From Paludibacter sp. (GTDB lineage: Bacteria > Bacteroidota > Bacteroidia > Bacteroidales > Paludibacteraceae), in the NCBI GenBank assembly GCA_028703105.1, contig JAQVNN010000003.1:17457-61882 (forward strand): a stretch of DNA of 44,426 nucleotides. Reading direction: 5' to 3'. The position numbers and the translations under genes are program-made. Shown here piece after piece: positions 1-7,943 of this stretch. Under the pieces are notes generated by a model. That model had not been told where the DNA came from, ran no database searches, and worked only from the letters and a program-made list of their open reading frames with translations. The stretch's first letter is position 1; every line of letters starts with the position of its first letter.

Positions 1-236
1 GGGTCCTGCTGATGCCATTGTTTTAACAACTCAATTGCCCAAGGCTTCCAGACCGGGTAGGAATTTTTATTCAGCATCGGGGAATTCCAGTAGGAAGCCA
101 AATCCTGATAAACAGTTACGACATAAAAATAAGATCGAGCGAAATCACCTTTGAATTCATCTGCAGGCTCAAAAACATTACCTGTGTAACCCGGATATAT
201 GCACTCTTTATCCAAGAGCGGACTATAGTTGAACAA
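1..236 (-). pseudogene. Endonuclease I family fragment, 5'-truncated and running off the window
   Basis: Read on the minus strand, an open frame from 236 down to 1 encodes a stretch typical of secreted endonuclease I (PF04231) from Bacteroidota: PGYTGNVFEPADEF, KGDFARSYFY, then YPVWKPWAIELLKQWH at the window edge. An in-frame TAA lies immediately upstream (237-239), and no start codon or signal peptide precedes the homologous part. The N-terminal half of the nuclease, which carries the catalytic beta-beta-alpha-metal region in this family, is therefore missing. An ATG at 240-250 exists but is in another frame. The remaining C-terminal part would lie beyond position 1. I read it as a decayed or truncated gene whose front end is replaced by the aldolase promoter region. 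A sequencing frameshift is a less likely alternative. Confidence 0.6.
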
Positions 237-288
237 TTATCCTTCATATTATGTTTTTATGGTGTAAATAAACAGTTTTTACATGCGA

Positions 289-312
289 ATTGACAAAATT
301 TCACTATTTTTG
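289..312 (+). promoter_or_regulatory. Bacteroidota promoter for fbaA
   Basis: TATTTTTG at 305-312 matches the -7 consensus TAnnTTTG, and ATTG at 289-292 lies in the -33 position 16 bases upstream. This leaves a leader of roughly 25-30 nt to the ATG at 345. Positions 237-344 hold nothing else that I recognise. Confidence 0.6.
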
Positions 313-344
313 TACGCAAGATTATCAACTAAAATAATAAGTAT

Positions 345-1337
345 ATGTTAAGTTACAAAGAACTTGGATTAGTTAACACCAAAGACTTATTCAAAAAAGC
401 AGTAGAAGGCGGATACGCTATTCCTGCATTTAATTTCAACAACATGGAGCAGTTACAGGCAATCATTTCAGCTTGTGTTGAAACAAAATCTCCGGTTATC
501 TTACAAGTATCAAGCGGTGCCCGCAAATATGCCAACCAAACATTATTGCGTTACATGGCTCAGGGAGCTGTTGAATATGCTAAAGAATTAGGACACGCTA
601 TTCCTATCGCGTTACACCTTGACCACGGGGACAGCTTTGAGCTTTGTAAAGATTGTATCGATATGGGTTTTTCTTCCGTGATGATTGATGGTTCTCATCT
701 TCCATATGAAGAAAACATTGCTTTGACAAAAAAAGTGGTTGAATACGCTCATTCAAAAGATGTAACTGTTGAAGGTGAGCTTGGTATTCTTGCCGGAGTA
801 GAAGATGACGTGGTTGCGGAACACCACACTTATACCCGTCCGGAAGAAGTAATTGATTTCGTTTCACGTACTGGTGTAGATTCTCTGGCTATTTCTATCG
901 GAACATCGCATGGAGCAAACAAATTTACCCCGGCGCAATGTACCCGTGACGAAAATGGCATCCTCATTCCACCTCCATTACGCTTCGACATTCTGGAAGA
1001 AATCGAAAAGAAGATTCCCGGATTTCCAATCGTGTTGCATGGTTCTTCATCTGTTCCCCAGGAATATGTTGCAACCATCAACAAATATGGTGGTGCACTG
1101 AAAGATTCTATCGGCATTCCGGAAGATCAGTTGCGCCGTGCAGCTGCTTCTGCTGTATGTAAAATTAATATCGACTCTGACGGTCGTCTGGCGATGACGG
1201 CTGCCGTACGTGAAGTTTTCGCGAAAAATCCGGGCGAATTCGACCCGCGTAAATATTTAGGGCCTGCCCGTGAAGAACTGAAAAAACTGTACATGCACAA
1301 AACTAAAAGTGTGCTGGGTAGCGCAGGAAAAGCATGA
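345..1337 (+). CDS. fbaA: Class II fructose-bisphosphate aldolase
   Basis: Zinc-dependent aldolase that reversibly splits fructose 1,6-bisphosphate into dihydroxyacetone phosphate and glyceraldehyde 3-phosphate in cytoplasmic glycolysis/gluconeogenesis. The 330-aa product shows the class II landmarks in order: LHLDHGDS around residues 90-97 (catalytic Asp93, metal-ligand His94), VEGELG at 142-147, SIGTSHGANKF near 185-194, LHGSSS at 231-236 (second metal-ligand His), and KINIDSD near 273-279 for phosphate binding. The length fits the family (about 300-350 aa). The ATG follows a good Bacteroidota promoter and a clear terminator comes after the stop, so it is probably monocistronic. The neighbours (nuclease remnant, cdaA) are functionally unrelated. 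Confidence 0.95.
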   Translation: MLSYKELGLVNTKDLFKKAVEGGYAIPAFNFNNMEQLQAIISACVETKSPVILQVSSGARKYANQTLLRYMAQGAVEYAKELGHAIPIALHLDHGDSFELCKDCIDMGFSSVMIDGSHLPYEENIALTKKVVEYAHSKDVTVEGELGILAGVEDDVVAEHHTYTRPEEVIDFVSRTGVDSLAISIGTSHGANKFTPAQCTRDENGILIPPPLRFDILEEIEKKIPGFPIVLHGSSSVPQEYVATINKYGGALKDSIGIPEDQLRRAAASAVCKINIDSDGRLAMTAAVREVFAKNPGEFDPRKYLGPAREELKKLYMHKTKSVLGSAGKA

Positions 1338-1390
1338 TTTAACGAATAGCGAATAAGTTTCCTACGGATTATATCCCGGAACTAAAATAT

Positions 1391-1424
1391 AAAAAGAGAT
1401 ACCGTAAGGTGTCTCTTTTTTTTT
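1391..1424 (+). terminator. Rho-independent terminator after fbaA, probably bidirectional
   Basis: Stem AAAGAGATACC (1393-1403), loop GTAA, and partner GGTGTCTCTTT (1408-1418, one G-U pair) are followed by a T run to 1424. The left flank is A-rich, so the minus-strand copy also ends in T's and can stop transcription of cdaA, which ends at 1438. Confidence 0.85.
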
Positions 1425-1437
1425 ATAGACGTACAAC

Positions 1438-2226
1438 TTATTTATAGGCATACAAGGCTTCTGAAAGGAGCATTTCCAATTCTTCAGGCTTCACATTTAA
1501 GGTTAGCTCTCCGTTGATAGCGTAAGAAATTTTTCCGGTTTCCTCAGATATTACAATAGCAATAGCATCAGTTTGTTCGGTAATGCCTAAAGCGGAACGA
1601 TGCCTCAGCCCCAATCGCTTTGGAATTTGTTGGTTTTTTGACACAGGCAGGATACAGGATACGGCATAAATCCTATCGTTGCTGATGATCATAGCTCCAT
1701 CATGGAGTGGACTGTTTTTGAAGAAAAGATTCTCAATCAAGCGGGAATTAATCATCGCGTCAATTACCTCACCCGTCTGGGCATGAGTCTCCAGATTATT
1801 CTTTCGGGTAAGTACGATTAGTCCGCCTTCGGCACGCTTGGCTAAACTCCGGCATGCAAGTACAATCTGAACAATGTTATAATCTGTTTTCTCCGTATCG
1901 GCATGTCCGTTTCCAAAAAATTTTTTCAGCATATTGCCGAAAACCCATTTTCTTTTTGTTCCCAACCTCGAAAAAAAACGGCGTATCTCATCCTGAAACA
2001 GAACAATCAGTGCAAATGCTCCAACACTCACAACCCTGTCAAAAATGCCCCCCAATAATTCCATTTTGAAAACATAGGAAACAAGGTACCATATAATCAG
2101 GAAACTCAGAATCCCCAGGAAAACATTCAGTGCTCCGGATTTCTTCAGCAACAAAAAAAGCTGATAAAGCAGAATTGCCACCAGAACAATATCGACTATG
2201 TCTTTAAACCCAATTTGAAACCCCAT
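1438..2226 (-). CDS. cdaA: Membrane diadenylate cyclase (CdaA type)
   Basis: Condenses two ATP to c-di-AMP, a second messenger. The 262-aa protein has three hydrophobic segments in residues 8-78, anchoring it in the inner membrane, followed by a cytoplasmic DAC (DisA_N) domain. Both signature motifs are present: DGA at 176-178 within LHDGAMII, and RHR at 208-210 followed by SALGITEQTDA. Length and layout match CdaA/DacA (about 270 aa). It lies 9 nt downstream of folP on the same strand, so the two are very probably co-transcribed. The cdaR-glmM partners found next to cdaA in Firmicutes are absent from this window. The start Met lies directly before the first membrane segment. Confidence 0.93.
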   Translation of the reverse strand: MGFQIGFKDIVDIVLVAILLYQLFLLLKKSGALNVFLGILSFLIIWYLVSYVFKMELLGGIFDRVVSVGAFALIVLFQDEIRRFFSRLGTKRKWVFGNMLKKFFGNGHADTEKTDYNIVQIVLACRSLAKRAEGGLIVLTRKNNLETHAQTGEVIDAMINSRLIENLFFKNSPLHDGAMIISNDRIYAVSCILPVSKNQQIPKRLGLRHRSALGITEQTDAIAIVISEETGKISYAINGELTLNVKPEELEMLLSEALYAYK

Positions 2227-2235
2227 AGGATAGTT

Positions 2236-3093
2236 CTATATCTTGTTTGTTGTTTGACTGTAAGCCTTGAATATTTTAACGGTTTCAACCGCTTCTTTCA
2301 CATCGTGTACCCGCAGGATGGAAGCTCCTCCCATTAGCGCCAGCATGTTCAGGGCAGTGGTTCCGTTCAACGACCCTTCAGGGTCTGTTTCCAACAATTT
2401 ATAAATCATCGATTTTCTTGAAACACCCACAAGAAGAGGAGCCTGAATTTGTCTGAAAAAAGCTAATTTGTACATCATCTCATAATTCTGTTCTAGTGTT
2501 TTTGCAAATCCGAAACCAGGATCAATCACCACATCATGTACCCCCAACAAACGAAGTTGAGCAACTCTTTTAGCCAAAAACTGCAACACCTCGGCAACAA
2601 CATCTTCATAATCTGTATGCTCCTGCATATGTTGAGGAGTTCCCCTGGTATGCATCAACACATATGCAACTTGTAAACCGGCAATAGTCTCGAACATTTG
2701 CTGGTCAAGCGTCCCCCCGCTGATGTCGTTGATCATTGCTACACCATATTGTTGAACAGCCATCCTGGCAACCGGCGACCGGAAGGTATCGACCGAAAGA
2801 ACCGCCTCGGGAAATTTTTTACAAATAAGTTCGAGCGCTTCGGATATTCTTTGTATCTCCTCGTCAACCGAAACCGGTTCAGCCTGCGGACGGGTAGAAT
2901 AACCACCGATATCAATAAGGGTTGCCCCATCATTCAAGAAAGTCTCAACCTGCTGTAACAGTGTACGGTCGGATTTATACCTGCTGAATGCAAAAAACGA
3001 ATCGGGAGTTATGTTCACTATTCCCATGACGATGGGCGTGCGTAAATCATATAATTTGCCATTTAGCTTCAGAAATAAGTCCGAATCGTTCAT
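2236..3093 (-). CDS. folP: Dihydropteroate synthase
   Basis: Joins 6-hydroxymethyl-7,8-dihydropterin pyrophosphate to p-aminobenzoate in folate synthesis; it is the sulfonamide target. The 285-aa TIM barrel shows GIVNITPDSF (24-33), DIGGYSTRP (61-69), INDISGG (121-127), MHTRGTPQHM (147-156), DPGFGFAK (191-198) and GVSRKS (223-228), so all pterin and sulfa-loop regions are intact. It is first in a leftward pair with cdaA (9 nt gap). Upstream, 3094-3219 is shared with the divergent gldJ promoter. Two other folate genes (folE and 5-formyl-THF cyclo-ligase) occur elsewhere in the window but are not linked to it. Confidence 0.95.
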   Translation of the reverse strand: MNDSDLFLKLNGKLYDLRTPIVMGIVNITPDSFFAFSRYKSDRTLLQQVETFLNDGATLIDIGGYSTRPQAEPVSVDEEIQRISEALELICKKFPEAVLSVDTFRSPVARMAVQQYGVAMINDISGGTLDQQMFETIAGLQVAYVLMHTRGTPQHMQEHTDYEDVVAEVLQFLAKRVAQLRLLGVHDVVIDPGFGFAKTLEQNYEMMYKLAFFRQIQAPLLVGVSRKSMIYKLLETDPEGSLNGTTALNMLALMGGASILRVHDVKEAVETVKIFKAYSQTTNKI

Positions 3094-3167
3094 GTTGAGC
3101 TTCCATTTTGTATTAATCTCCGCAAATTTAAGAAAATATTATACGAAATAATGCTTATTCTCGTTTA

Positions 3168-3192
3168 TTTGAACATAAAATCGTTAATTTTG
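3168..3192 (+). promoter_or_regulatory. Promoter for gldJ
   Basis: TTTG (3168-3171) and TAATTTTG (3185-3192) fit the Bacteroidota -33/-7 pair with 17-base periodicity. The start site would fall near 3198, downstream of the longest possible ORF start at 3151. This supports the ATG at 3220 as the true start. Confidence 0.65.
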
Positions 3193-3219
3193 TATCGTTT
3201 GACTCTAAAATTCAACAAT

Positions 3220-4440
3220 ATGTTACGCATCTTATCCAGTGCTTTCATTTTATCATTAGCTGTTGCATTTACTTCATGCAACAAGAGTATTGGCATTACA
3301 AGTTCAACAACCGGATGGCCTTATGACTACAAAGCTGGAAATGCTTTCCGCGGATCAGGCGGGCTGTCTTCTCAGGTGCCTCCGGGCATGGTGGAAATTC
3401 CAGGCTGGAGTTTTACGGTTGATGACGTGGAAGAGTTTGAAACCGCCAACCGAAGGATTCGTCCCAATGAACTAAACACCCGCCGGACACTCTCGGTTAA
3501 TAGTTTTTATATGGACCAGCATGAAGTTCGGAATATTGACTGGCGGGAATATCAAAGCTGGTTGACGGCAGTGTATTCCAATGTTGCTCCAGAAATCATT
3601 GAAAAGGCGAAGCCCGACATTAACGCATGGACAAAAGGTTTGAGCGATAACGAACCTTTCCTGATGAATTATTTCACGCATCCTTCATTCAATGAATATC
3701 CCGTGGTTTGCGTGAGTTGGGAACAGGCAGCGGCCTATTGTGCCTGGAGAAGCGACCGTACCAACGAATTACGGCTTATCAAAGCCGGAGTAATTCAGGC
3801 TCCGAACTTCAGGGCAATCGCTGAAATGACGACTCTTGAAGCTGTTGAGAACACGGTATTTTCATCAAAAAAATTCTATACAAGTCAACAGGATAATCTC
3901 GCTAAGACATATTCCGGCGTGTATCCTGATTTTCGTTTGCCTTCGGAAGACGAATGGGAATTTGCTGCTTACGCCCGCAAAAGTACAGACCTGGAAAATA
4001 AAGTCAGGGTTTATCCCTGGGCTGAAAAAAGTCACGGAAAACTGTCCCGTCTTCAGCAAAGTCAACAACAGGCACATTATAACCAAACTGGGGCCAACAT
4101 CAATTCAAACGTTTTCTCGCGAACTGTTCCGGTTGGATCTTTTGCTCCAAATGATTTTGGCCTGTACAACATGGCCGGCAATGTAAACGAATGGGTCTTT
4201 GACCAGTACACAACTCGTGGCACTCTGAACAGAATCGACAGCGTGGATGTATTGGACACCTTCCTGCCCGAATATCACAAATCGACCGACAGCCGTGTGT
4301 ATAAAGGCGGTTCATGGAAAGATCCAATCTTCTGGCTGCATCCGGCTTCACGCAGGTACCTCGACCGTAACAAGTCAGCCAACGACATCGGTTTCAGGTG
4401 CGCGATGACCAAGATAGGAACTACGAACATGAAAAAGTAG
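3220..4440 (+). CDS. gldJ: GldJ-like gliding/T9SS lipoprotein with FGE-sulfatase fold
   Basis: The 406-aa lipoprotein starts with a signal peptide ending in the lipobox AVAFTSC. Its mature start, ITSSTTGWPYDYKAG, resembles the STTGW-type N-terminus of GldJ. The rest is an SUMF1/formylglycine-generating-enzyme-like domain: PPGMVEIPGW, SFYMDQHEVRN, HPSFNEYPVVCVSW, WRSDRTNELRL, FRLPSEDEWEFAA, AGNVNEW, and KGGSW near the end, then RYLDRNKSANDIGFRC. GldJ and the related GldK/PorK are outer-membrane lipoproteins of the gliding/T9SS apparatus; the fold is structural there, not catalytic. The start is taken at 3220, because the longer frame from 3151 begins upstream of the promoter and would bury the signal peptide. 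It appears to be a single-gene unit. GldK/PorK is the main alternative name. Confidence 0.82.
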   Translation: MLRILSSAFILSLAVAFTSCNKSIGITSSTTGWPYDYKAGNAFRGSGGLSSQVPPGMVEIPGWSFTVDDVEEFETANRRIRPNELNTRRTLSVNSFYMDQHEVRNIDWREYQSWLTAVYSNVAPEIIEKAKPDINAWTKGLSDNEPFLMNYFTHPSFNEYPVVCVSWEQAAAYCAWRSDRTNELRLIKAGVIQAPNFRAIAEMTTLEAVENTVFSSKKFYTSQQDNLAKTYSGVYPDFRLPSEDEWEFAAYARKSTDLENKVRVYPWAEKSHGKLSRLQQSQQQAHYNQTGANINSNVFSRTVPVGSFAPNDFGLYNMAGNVNEWVFDQYTTRGTLNRIDSVDVLDTFLPEYHKSTDSRVYKGGSWKDPIFWLHPASRRYLDRNKSANDIGFRCAMTKIGTTNMKK

Positions 4441-4486
4441 CCACTATAAATTGCCACCTTTGCAAGTAATCCAATATTTTTTGAAG

Positions 4487-4510
4487 TTTGCACAAATAGG
4501 GTTATCTTTG
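4487..4510 (+). promoter_or_regulatory. Promoter for nadX giving a near-leaderless transcript
   Basis: TTTG at 4487-4490 and TATCTTTG at 4503-4510 are a very good -33/-7 pair with 16-base periodicity. Only 5 nt separate the TTTG from the ATG at 4516, so the start site should fall at or next to the start codon. Confidence 0.65.
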
Positions 4511-4515
4511 CCGGC

Positions 4516-5295
4516 ATGAAAAAATTAGCTATTTTCGGTTGCGGATACCTCGCCAATATTGTTGCAGACGCTGTTATCAATGGTTTATTACCTGAATATG
4601 ATTTAATTGCAGCCTATTCACGTTCAATCTCAAAGGCGGAACAGCTGGCTGATAGAATTGGTAAAAGCTGTATTGCCTGTTCCTCCCTGGAAGAGTTACT
4701 GGCGTTGAAGCCTGACTATCTGGTGGAAGCGGCATCTCCTGTTGCTATGAAGAAAATCGCTTTACCCGTGCTGGAAAACGGAACATCTATCGTAACTATA
4801 TCTATGGGAGCATTTGCTGACACCGCTTTTTATGAAAAAGTAAAAGCTACAGCTAAAACTCATGGTACAAAGGTGTACATCGCTTCCGGGGCAACCGGAG
4901 GTTTTGATGTACTTCGTACTGCCACCCTGATGGGCAACGCATCGGTAAACTTCTTCAATGAAAAAGGGCAGTACCGGTTGCGTAATTACCCCTTCTACAA
5001 CCCGGTTATGGAAACAGAAAAATGCATCGTTTTTTCAGGAACGGCTCGCGAAGCAATAGATATGTTCCCAACAGGACTTAATGTCGCTGTAGCCGCTTCT
5101 ATTGCTTCGGTTGGACCCGGGAAAATGCAGGTAACCATGCAGTCAACTCCCGGATTTATTGGCGACACACAGCGCGTCGAAATTAAGAATGACCAGGTAC
5201 ATGCGGTAGTGGACGTGTATAGTGCCACTCCCGAAATTGCCGGATGGTCGATAGTAAGTACCCTACAAAATATCGTTTCTCCGATTGTATTCTGA
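4516..5295 (+). CDS. nadX: L-aspartate dehydrogenase-like protein (NadX family)
   Basis: The 259-aa protein has an N-terminal Rossmann domain (AIFGCGYLANIVAD, residues 5-18) and a C-terminal DUF108-type domain. Family landmarks are EAASPVAMKK, SMGAFAD, ASGATGGFDVLRTA, and FPTGLNVAVAASIA near the C-terminus. NadX oxidises L-aspartate to iminoaspartate with NAD(P)+, feeding quinolinate synthase in NAD synthesis; some relatives work in amino-acid catabolism. No nadA or nadC lies nearby, so the pathway role is inferred from family only. Its promoter predicts a leaderless mRNA. Its last 33 nt overlap the 3' end of the convergent dehydrogenase-like gene. Confidence 0.8.
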   Translation: MKKLAIFGCGYLANIVADAVINGLLPEYDLIAAYSRSISKAEQLADRIGKSCIACSSLEELLALKPDYLVEAASPVAMKKIALPVLENGTSIVTISMGAFADTAFYEKVKATAKTHGTKVYIASGATGGFDVLRTATLMGNASVNFFNEKGQYRLRNYPFYNPVMETEKCIVFSGTAREAIDMFPTGLNVAVAASIASVGPGKMQVTMQSTPGFIGDTQRVEIKNDQVHAVVDVYSATPEIAGWSIVSTLQNIVSPIVF

Positions 5296-6162
5296 AATAT
5301 TGGCAAGCACTTTCTCACTCAGGCGGATAAAAGCCTGACGGGTGCGGCCGGTGGATATCTGCATACAACGAACATTCGGATGTTTCAGCAAATGTTCTCC
5401 CCCTAATGCTCCCTGTGTATCGCAAAAACAACGGTTATCGCCGACAATCCATTTAAGGAATGGTGTCTCATCCCAGGCCGGCGACAAGCCGGTGTTGAAT
5501 AAAATCTTTTTATCTCCCAACTGTTCAAACTCTGCCTCATGCAGCAAAACAGTGTTTTTATTGAGACAACAGCAAACAACCTCGCATTGAGCCAACAGTT
5601 CGACTAAAGGAAGAAAACGATAACCTTTGGCTGTTGCTTCTTTTTTTTCAGAACGGGAAAAATACGCAATGTCAGCACCAAAAAAACTCAATGCGTCAGC
5701 TATCATACCACCTGATTTCCCCAAACCGATAATTCCTGCCTTGAGTCCGGTTATTTCGCGTGCCATACCATCCCATGGTTCCTGATCGAATCCATGCAAA
5801 CAATGAATCAACTCGCTAACTACATATTCTACAACACCCTCATCACCATAATCACGGATTCCCGTTACCGTAATTCCCCGCTGCTCTGCATAGCGGATAT
5901 CAACATTGGCGCTCTCGGGAGAATATAAGGAACAACACATCCCGATATATTTTACATTCGGGCATTTTTCTAACGCATAACGCGTAATCCGGGAAGTATA
6001 ACTCAAAAGTACGGCATCAGCATCACCAATACGAGCAGCGACCTCATCATCATTTGATGGTATATCGGGGTGCATTATTACTTCAAAGGCATGTGAATAC
6101 AATTCCTTTTCTGCTGATGGAATCAAACTCACAGGCTCGATGGCTACAAGTTTTTTAAACAT
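5263..6162 (-). CDS. D-2-hydroxyacid dehydrogenase-fold protein lacking the usual catalytic residues
   Basis: A 299-aa protein of the 2-hydroxyacid dehydrogenase superfamily. The substrate-domain half includes MCCSLYSPESANVDI and GIRDYGDEGVVEYV. The NAD(P) domain has GIIGLGKSGGMIADAL (144-159), with S/R at the end of the second strand (YFSRSEK), suggesting NADP preference. In classical members Arg sits in NTARG, Glu in the DVFE segment and His in TPHIA. Here the equivalent stretches read LFNTGLSPAWDE, CDTQGALGGEH and MQISTGRTRQAF, so Arg, Glu and His all appear replaced. Similar sequences are often annotated loosely as NAD(P)-dependent oxidoreductase. It could act by a different chemistry or as a binding protein. 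It ends inside nadX (33-nt convergent overlap). A minus-strand TAGCTTTG at 6190-6183 may be its promoter. Confidence 0.75.
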   Translation of the reverse strand: MFKKLVAIEPVSLIPSAEKELYSHAFEVIMHPDIPSNDDEVAARIGDADAVLLSYTSRITRYALEKCPNVKYIGMCCSLYSPESANVDIRYAEQRGITVTGIRDYGDEGVVEYVVSELIHCLHGFDQEPWDGMAREITGLKAGIIGLGKSGGMIADALSFFGADIAYFSRSEKKEATAKGYRFLPLVELLAQCEVVCCCLNKNTVLLHEAEFEQLGDKKILFNTGLSPAWDETPFLKWIVGDNRCFCDTQGALGGEHLLKHPNVRCMQISTGRTRQAFIRLSEKVLANISEYNRRNDIL

Positions 6163-6337
6163 AATTCATTTTTTACAAAAAGCAAAGCTAATAAAAGTCC
6201 CCGGATATTCAAAATACGATTAAGCTGGGTTATGCAAGTATATCGGGCTATGTAATCCATATTTCTGCGAATCAGGAGTTGAAAACATTATCTTTGTGAC
6301 GTTTTATAACAAAGGAGTTCACAATTCTTTTATGCCA

Positions 6338-6361
6338 CTTGAAATTTTTTCATTATTTTTG
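6338..6361 (+). promoter_or_regulatory. Promoter for asnS
   Basis: CTTG at 6338-6341 and TATTTTTG at 6354-6361 fit the -33/-7 pair (16-base periodicity), giving a leader of about 80 nt. A second TAATTTTG at 6428-6435 lies only 10 nt before the ATG and has poorer -33 spacing. The 283-base gap 6163-6445 otherwise shows no gene. Confidence 0.5.
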
Positions 6362-6445
6362 TGGTCAATTTGTAAATCTAACGATAATTTATTCAGGAAC
6401 TTATCTGCAGATTAGTTGAATTACCATTAATTTTGTATAAAAAAG

Positions 6446-7843
6446 ATGACCAGAACTGTAATTTCAGATGCCCTCAAAAGAACTGACTTTGGCACTGATG
6501 TAAATATTAAAGGTTGGGTAAGAACCCGACGCGGAAATAAAAATGTAAGCTTCATCGCTCTGAATGATGGATCCTCCATCAACAATATTCAGATTGTTGT
6601 GGACAATGACAAGTTCGGAGAAGAATACCTCAAGCCGGTTACCACCGGAGCTTGTATCAGTGTAACCGGAAAACTAACCGAATCGATGGGAAAAGGACAG
6701 GCTGTAGAGGTACATGCAGATACAATTGAAATTTACGGCATCGCCGACCCGGAAACCTACCCGCTTCAGAAAAAAGGACACACACTCGAATTTTTAAGAG
6801 AAATCGCCCATTTGCGTCCGAGGACCAATACTTTCGGAGCTATCTTTCGCATCCGTCACCACATGTCAATGGCGATTCATACTTTTTTCCACGAAAGGGG
6901 ATTTTTCTATTTCCATACTCCAATTATCACAGGATCCGACTGTGAAGGCGCCGGACAAATGTTCCAGGTGACTACCATGAACCTGTATGATCTAAAAAAA
7001 GATGAAAGCGGATCCATAAACTACAATTATGATTTCTTCGGAAAACAAACCAGTCTGACGGTTTCCGGACAGCTTGAGGGAGAATTGGCTGCTATGGCTA
7101 TGGGCGCTATTTATACTTTCGGTCCGACTTTCCGCGCGGAGAACTCCAATACACCACGCCACCTGGCCGAATTCTGGATGATTGAGCCGGAAGTAGCTTT
7201 CAATGAGATTGAAGAAAATATACAACTGGCGCAGGATTTTATACAATATTGCATCCGCTGGGCACTGGAACATTGTCAGGATGACCTGAAGTTCCTGAAT
7301 GAAATGTATGACAAAGAATTGATAGAAAGGTTAAACTTTGTTGTCAACAATGATTTCGTGCGACTTTCTTATACGGAAGGTATCAAAATACTGGAAGAGG
7401 CTGTTGCCAAAGGGGTAAAATTTGAATTCCCGGTTGGATGGGGTACCGACCTCCAATCGGAACACGAACGCTATCTGGTGGAAAACCATTTTAAAAAACC
7501 CGTTATCCTCACTGATTATCCAAAAGAAATCAAGTCTTTCTACATGAAACAAAACGAGGATGGAAAAACGGTTCGTGCCATGGATGTACTGTTCCCGAAA
7601 ATCGGAGAAATCATCGGAGGCTCTCAACGGGAAGAAGACTATACAAAACTCAAAACACGCGCTGCTGAAATGGGCGTTCCTGAAAAAGACATCTGGTGGT
7701 ATCTTGACACCCGCCGCTTCGGAACAGCACCTCATGCCGGCTTCGGACTGGGCTTCGAACGCCTGATGTTGTTTGTGACTGGAATGGCGAATATACGCGA
7801 TGTGATTCCATTCCCGAGAACACCGAACAATGCAGAGTTTTAA
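6446..7843 (+). CDS. asnS: Asparaginyl-tRNA synthetase
   Basis: Class IIb aminoacyl-tRNA synthetase that charges tRNA-Asn with asparagine in the cytoplasm. The 465-aa product has an N-terminal OB-fold anticodon-binding domain (about 1-105, with [20 protein letters not shown]), then the catalytic core. Visible landmarks are [13 protein letters not shown] (161-173), motif 2 as [21 protein letters not shown] (229-249), and motif 3 in [13 protein letters not shown], ending in [13 protein letters not shown]. The length is standard. The Asn-specific GSDCEGAG region argues against AspRS. It is followed by a long palindrome at 7872-7906 that may act as a terminator. Confidence 0.96.
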   Translation: MTRTVISDALKRTDFGTDVNIKGWVRTRRGNKNVSFIALNDGSSINNIQIVVDNDKFGEEYLKPVTTGACISVTGKLTESMGKGQAVEVHADTIEIYGIADPETYPLQKKGHTLEFLREIAHLRPRTNTFGAIFRIRHHMSMAIHTFFHERGFFYFHTPIITGSDCEGAGQMFQVTTMNLYDLKKDESGSINYNYDFFGKQTSLTVSGQLEGELAAMAMGAIYTFGPTFRAENSNTPRHLAEFWMIEPEVAFNEIEENIQLAQDFIQYCIRWALEHCQDDLKFLNEMYDKELIERLNFVVNNDFVRLSYTEGIKILEEAVAKGVKFEFPVGWGTDLQSEHERYLVENHFKKPVILTDYPKEIKSFYMKQNEDGKTVRAMDVLFPKIGEIIGGSQREEDYTKLKTRAAEMGVPEKDIWWYLDTRRFGTAPHAGFGLGFERLMLFVTGMANIRDVIPFPRTPNNAEF

Positions 7844-7871
7844 TTGTTATATCCTCTGCTATTAATATAAT

Positions 7872-7906
7872 TAAACCTGACAGGTTTTAAATACCTGTCA
7901 GGTTTA
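7872..7906. repeat. Dispersed palindromic repeat, copy 1 (possible terminator)
   Basis: TAAACCTGACAGG (7872-7884) and CCTGTCAGGTTTA (7894-7906) are perfect inverted arms of 13 bases around a 9-base AT loop. The same CCTGACAGG/CCTGTCAGG arms recur, in swapped order, at 11694-11726. It sits 29 nt after asnS and 38 nt before korA. It can form a strong RNA hairpin but lacks a clean T run. Confidence 0.85.
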
Positions 7907-7943
7907 TGAACAAAATAAAATAAAAAATAAATCCCATATAGAT

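Noticed and set aside
830-1117. Opposite-strand open frame inside the aldolase gene
   Set aside because: A shadow of a highly conserved gene; composition is unlike a real protein and there is no family resemblance.
3151-3219. Longer gldJ start giving 23 extra residues
   Set aside because: The codons overlap a good promoter (3168-3192), and the extension would place the lipoprotein signal internally.
6428-6435. Second TAATTTTG before asnS
   Set aside because: Only 10 nt from the ATG, and its -33 spacing is poor; the site at 6354 is better placed.
7331-7735. 134-residue opposite-strand frame inside asnS
   Set aside because: A shadow frame within the conserved catalytic domain of asnS, with no independent evidence.
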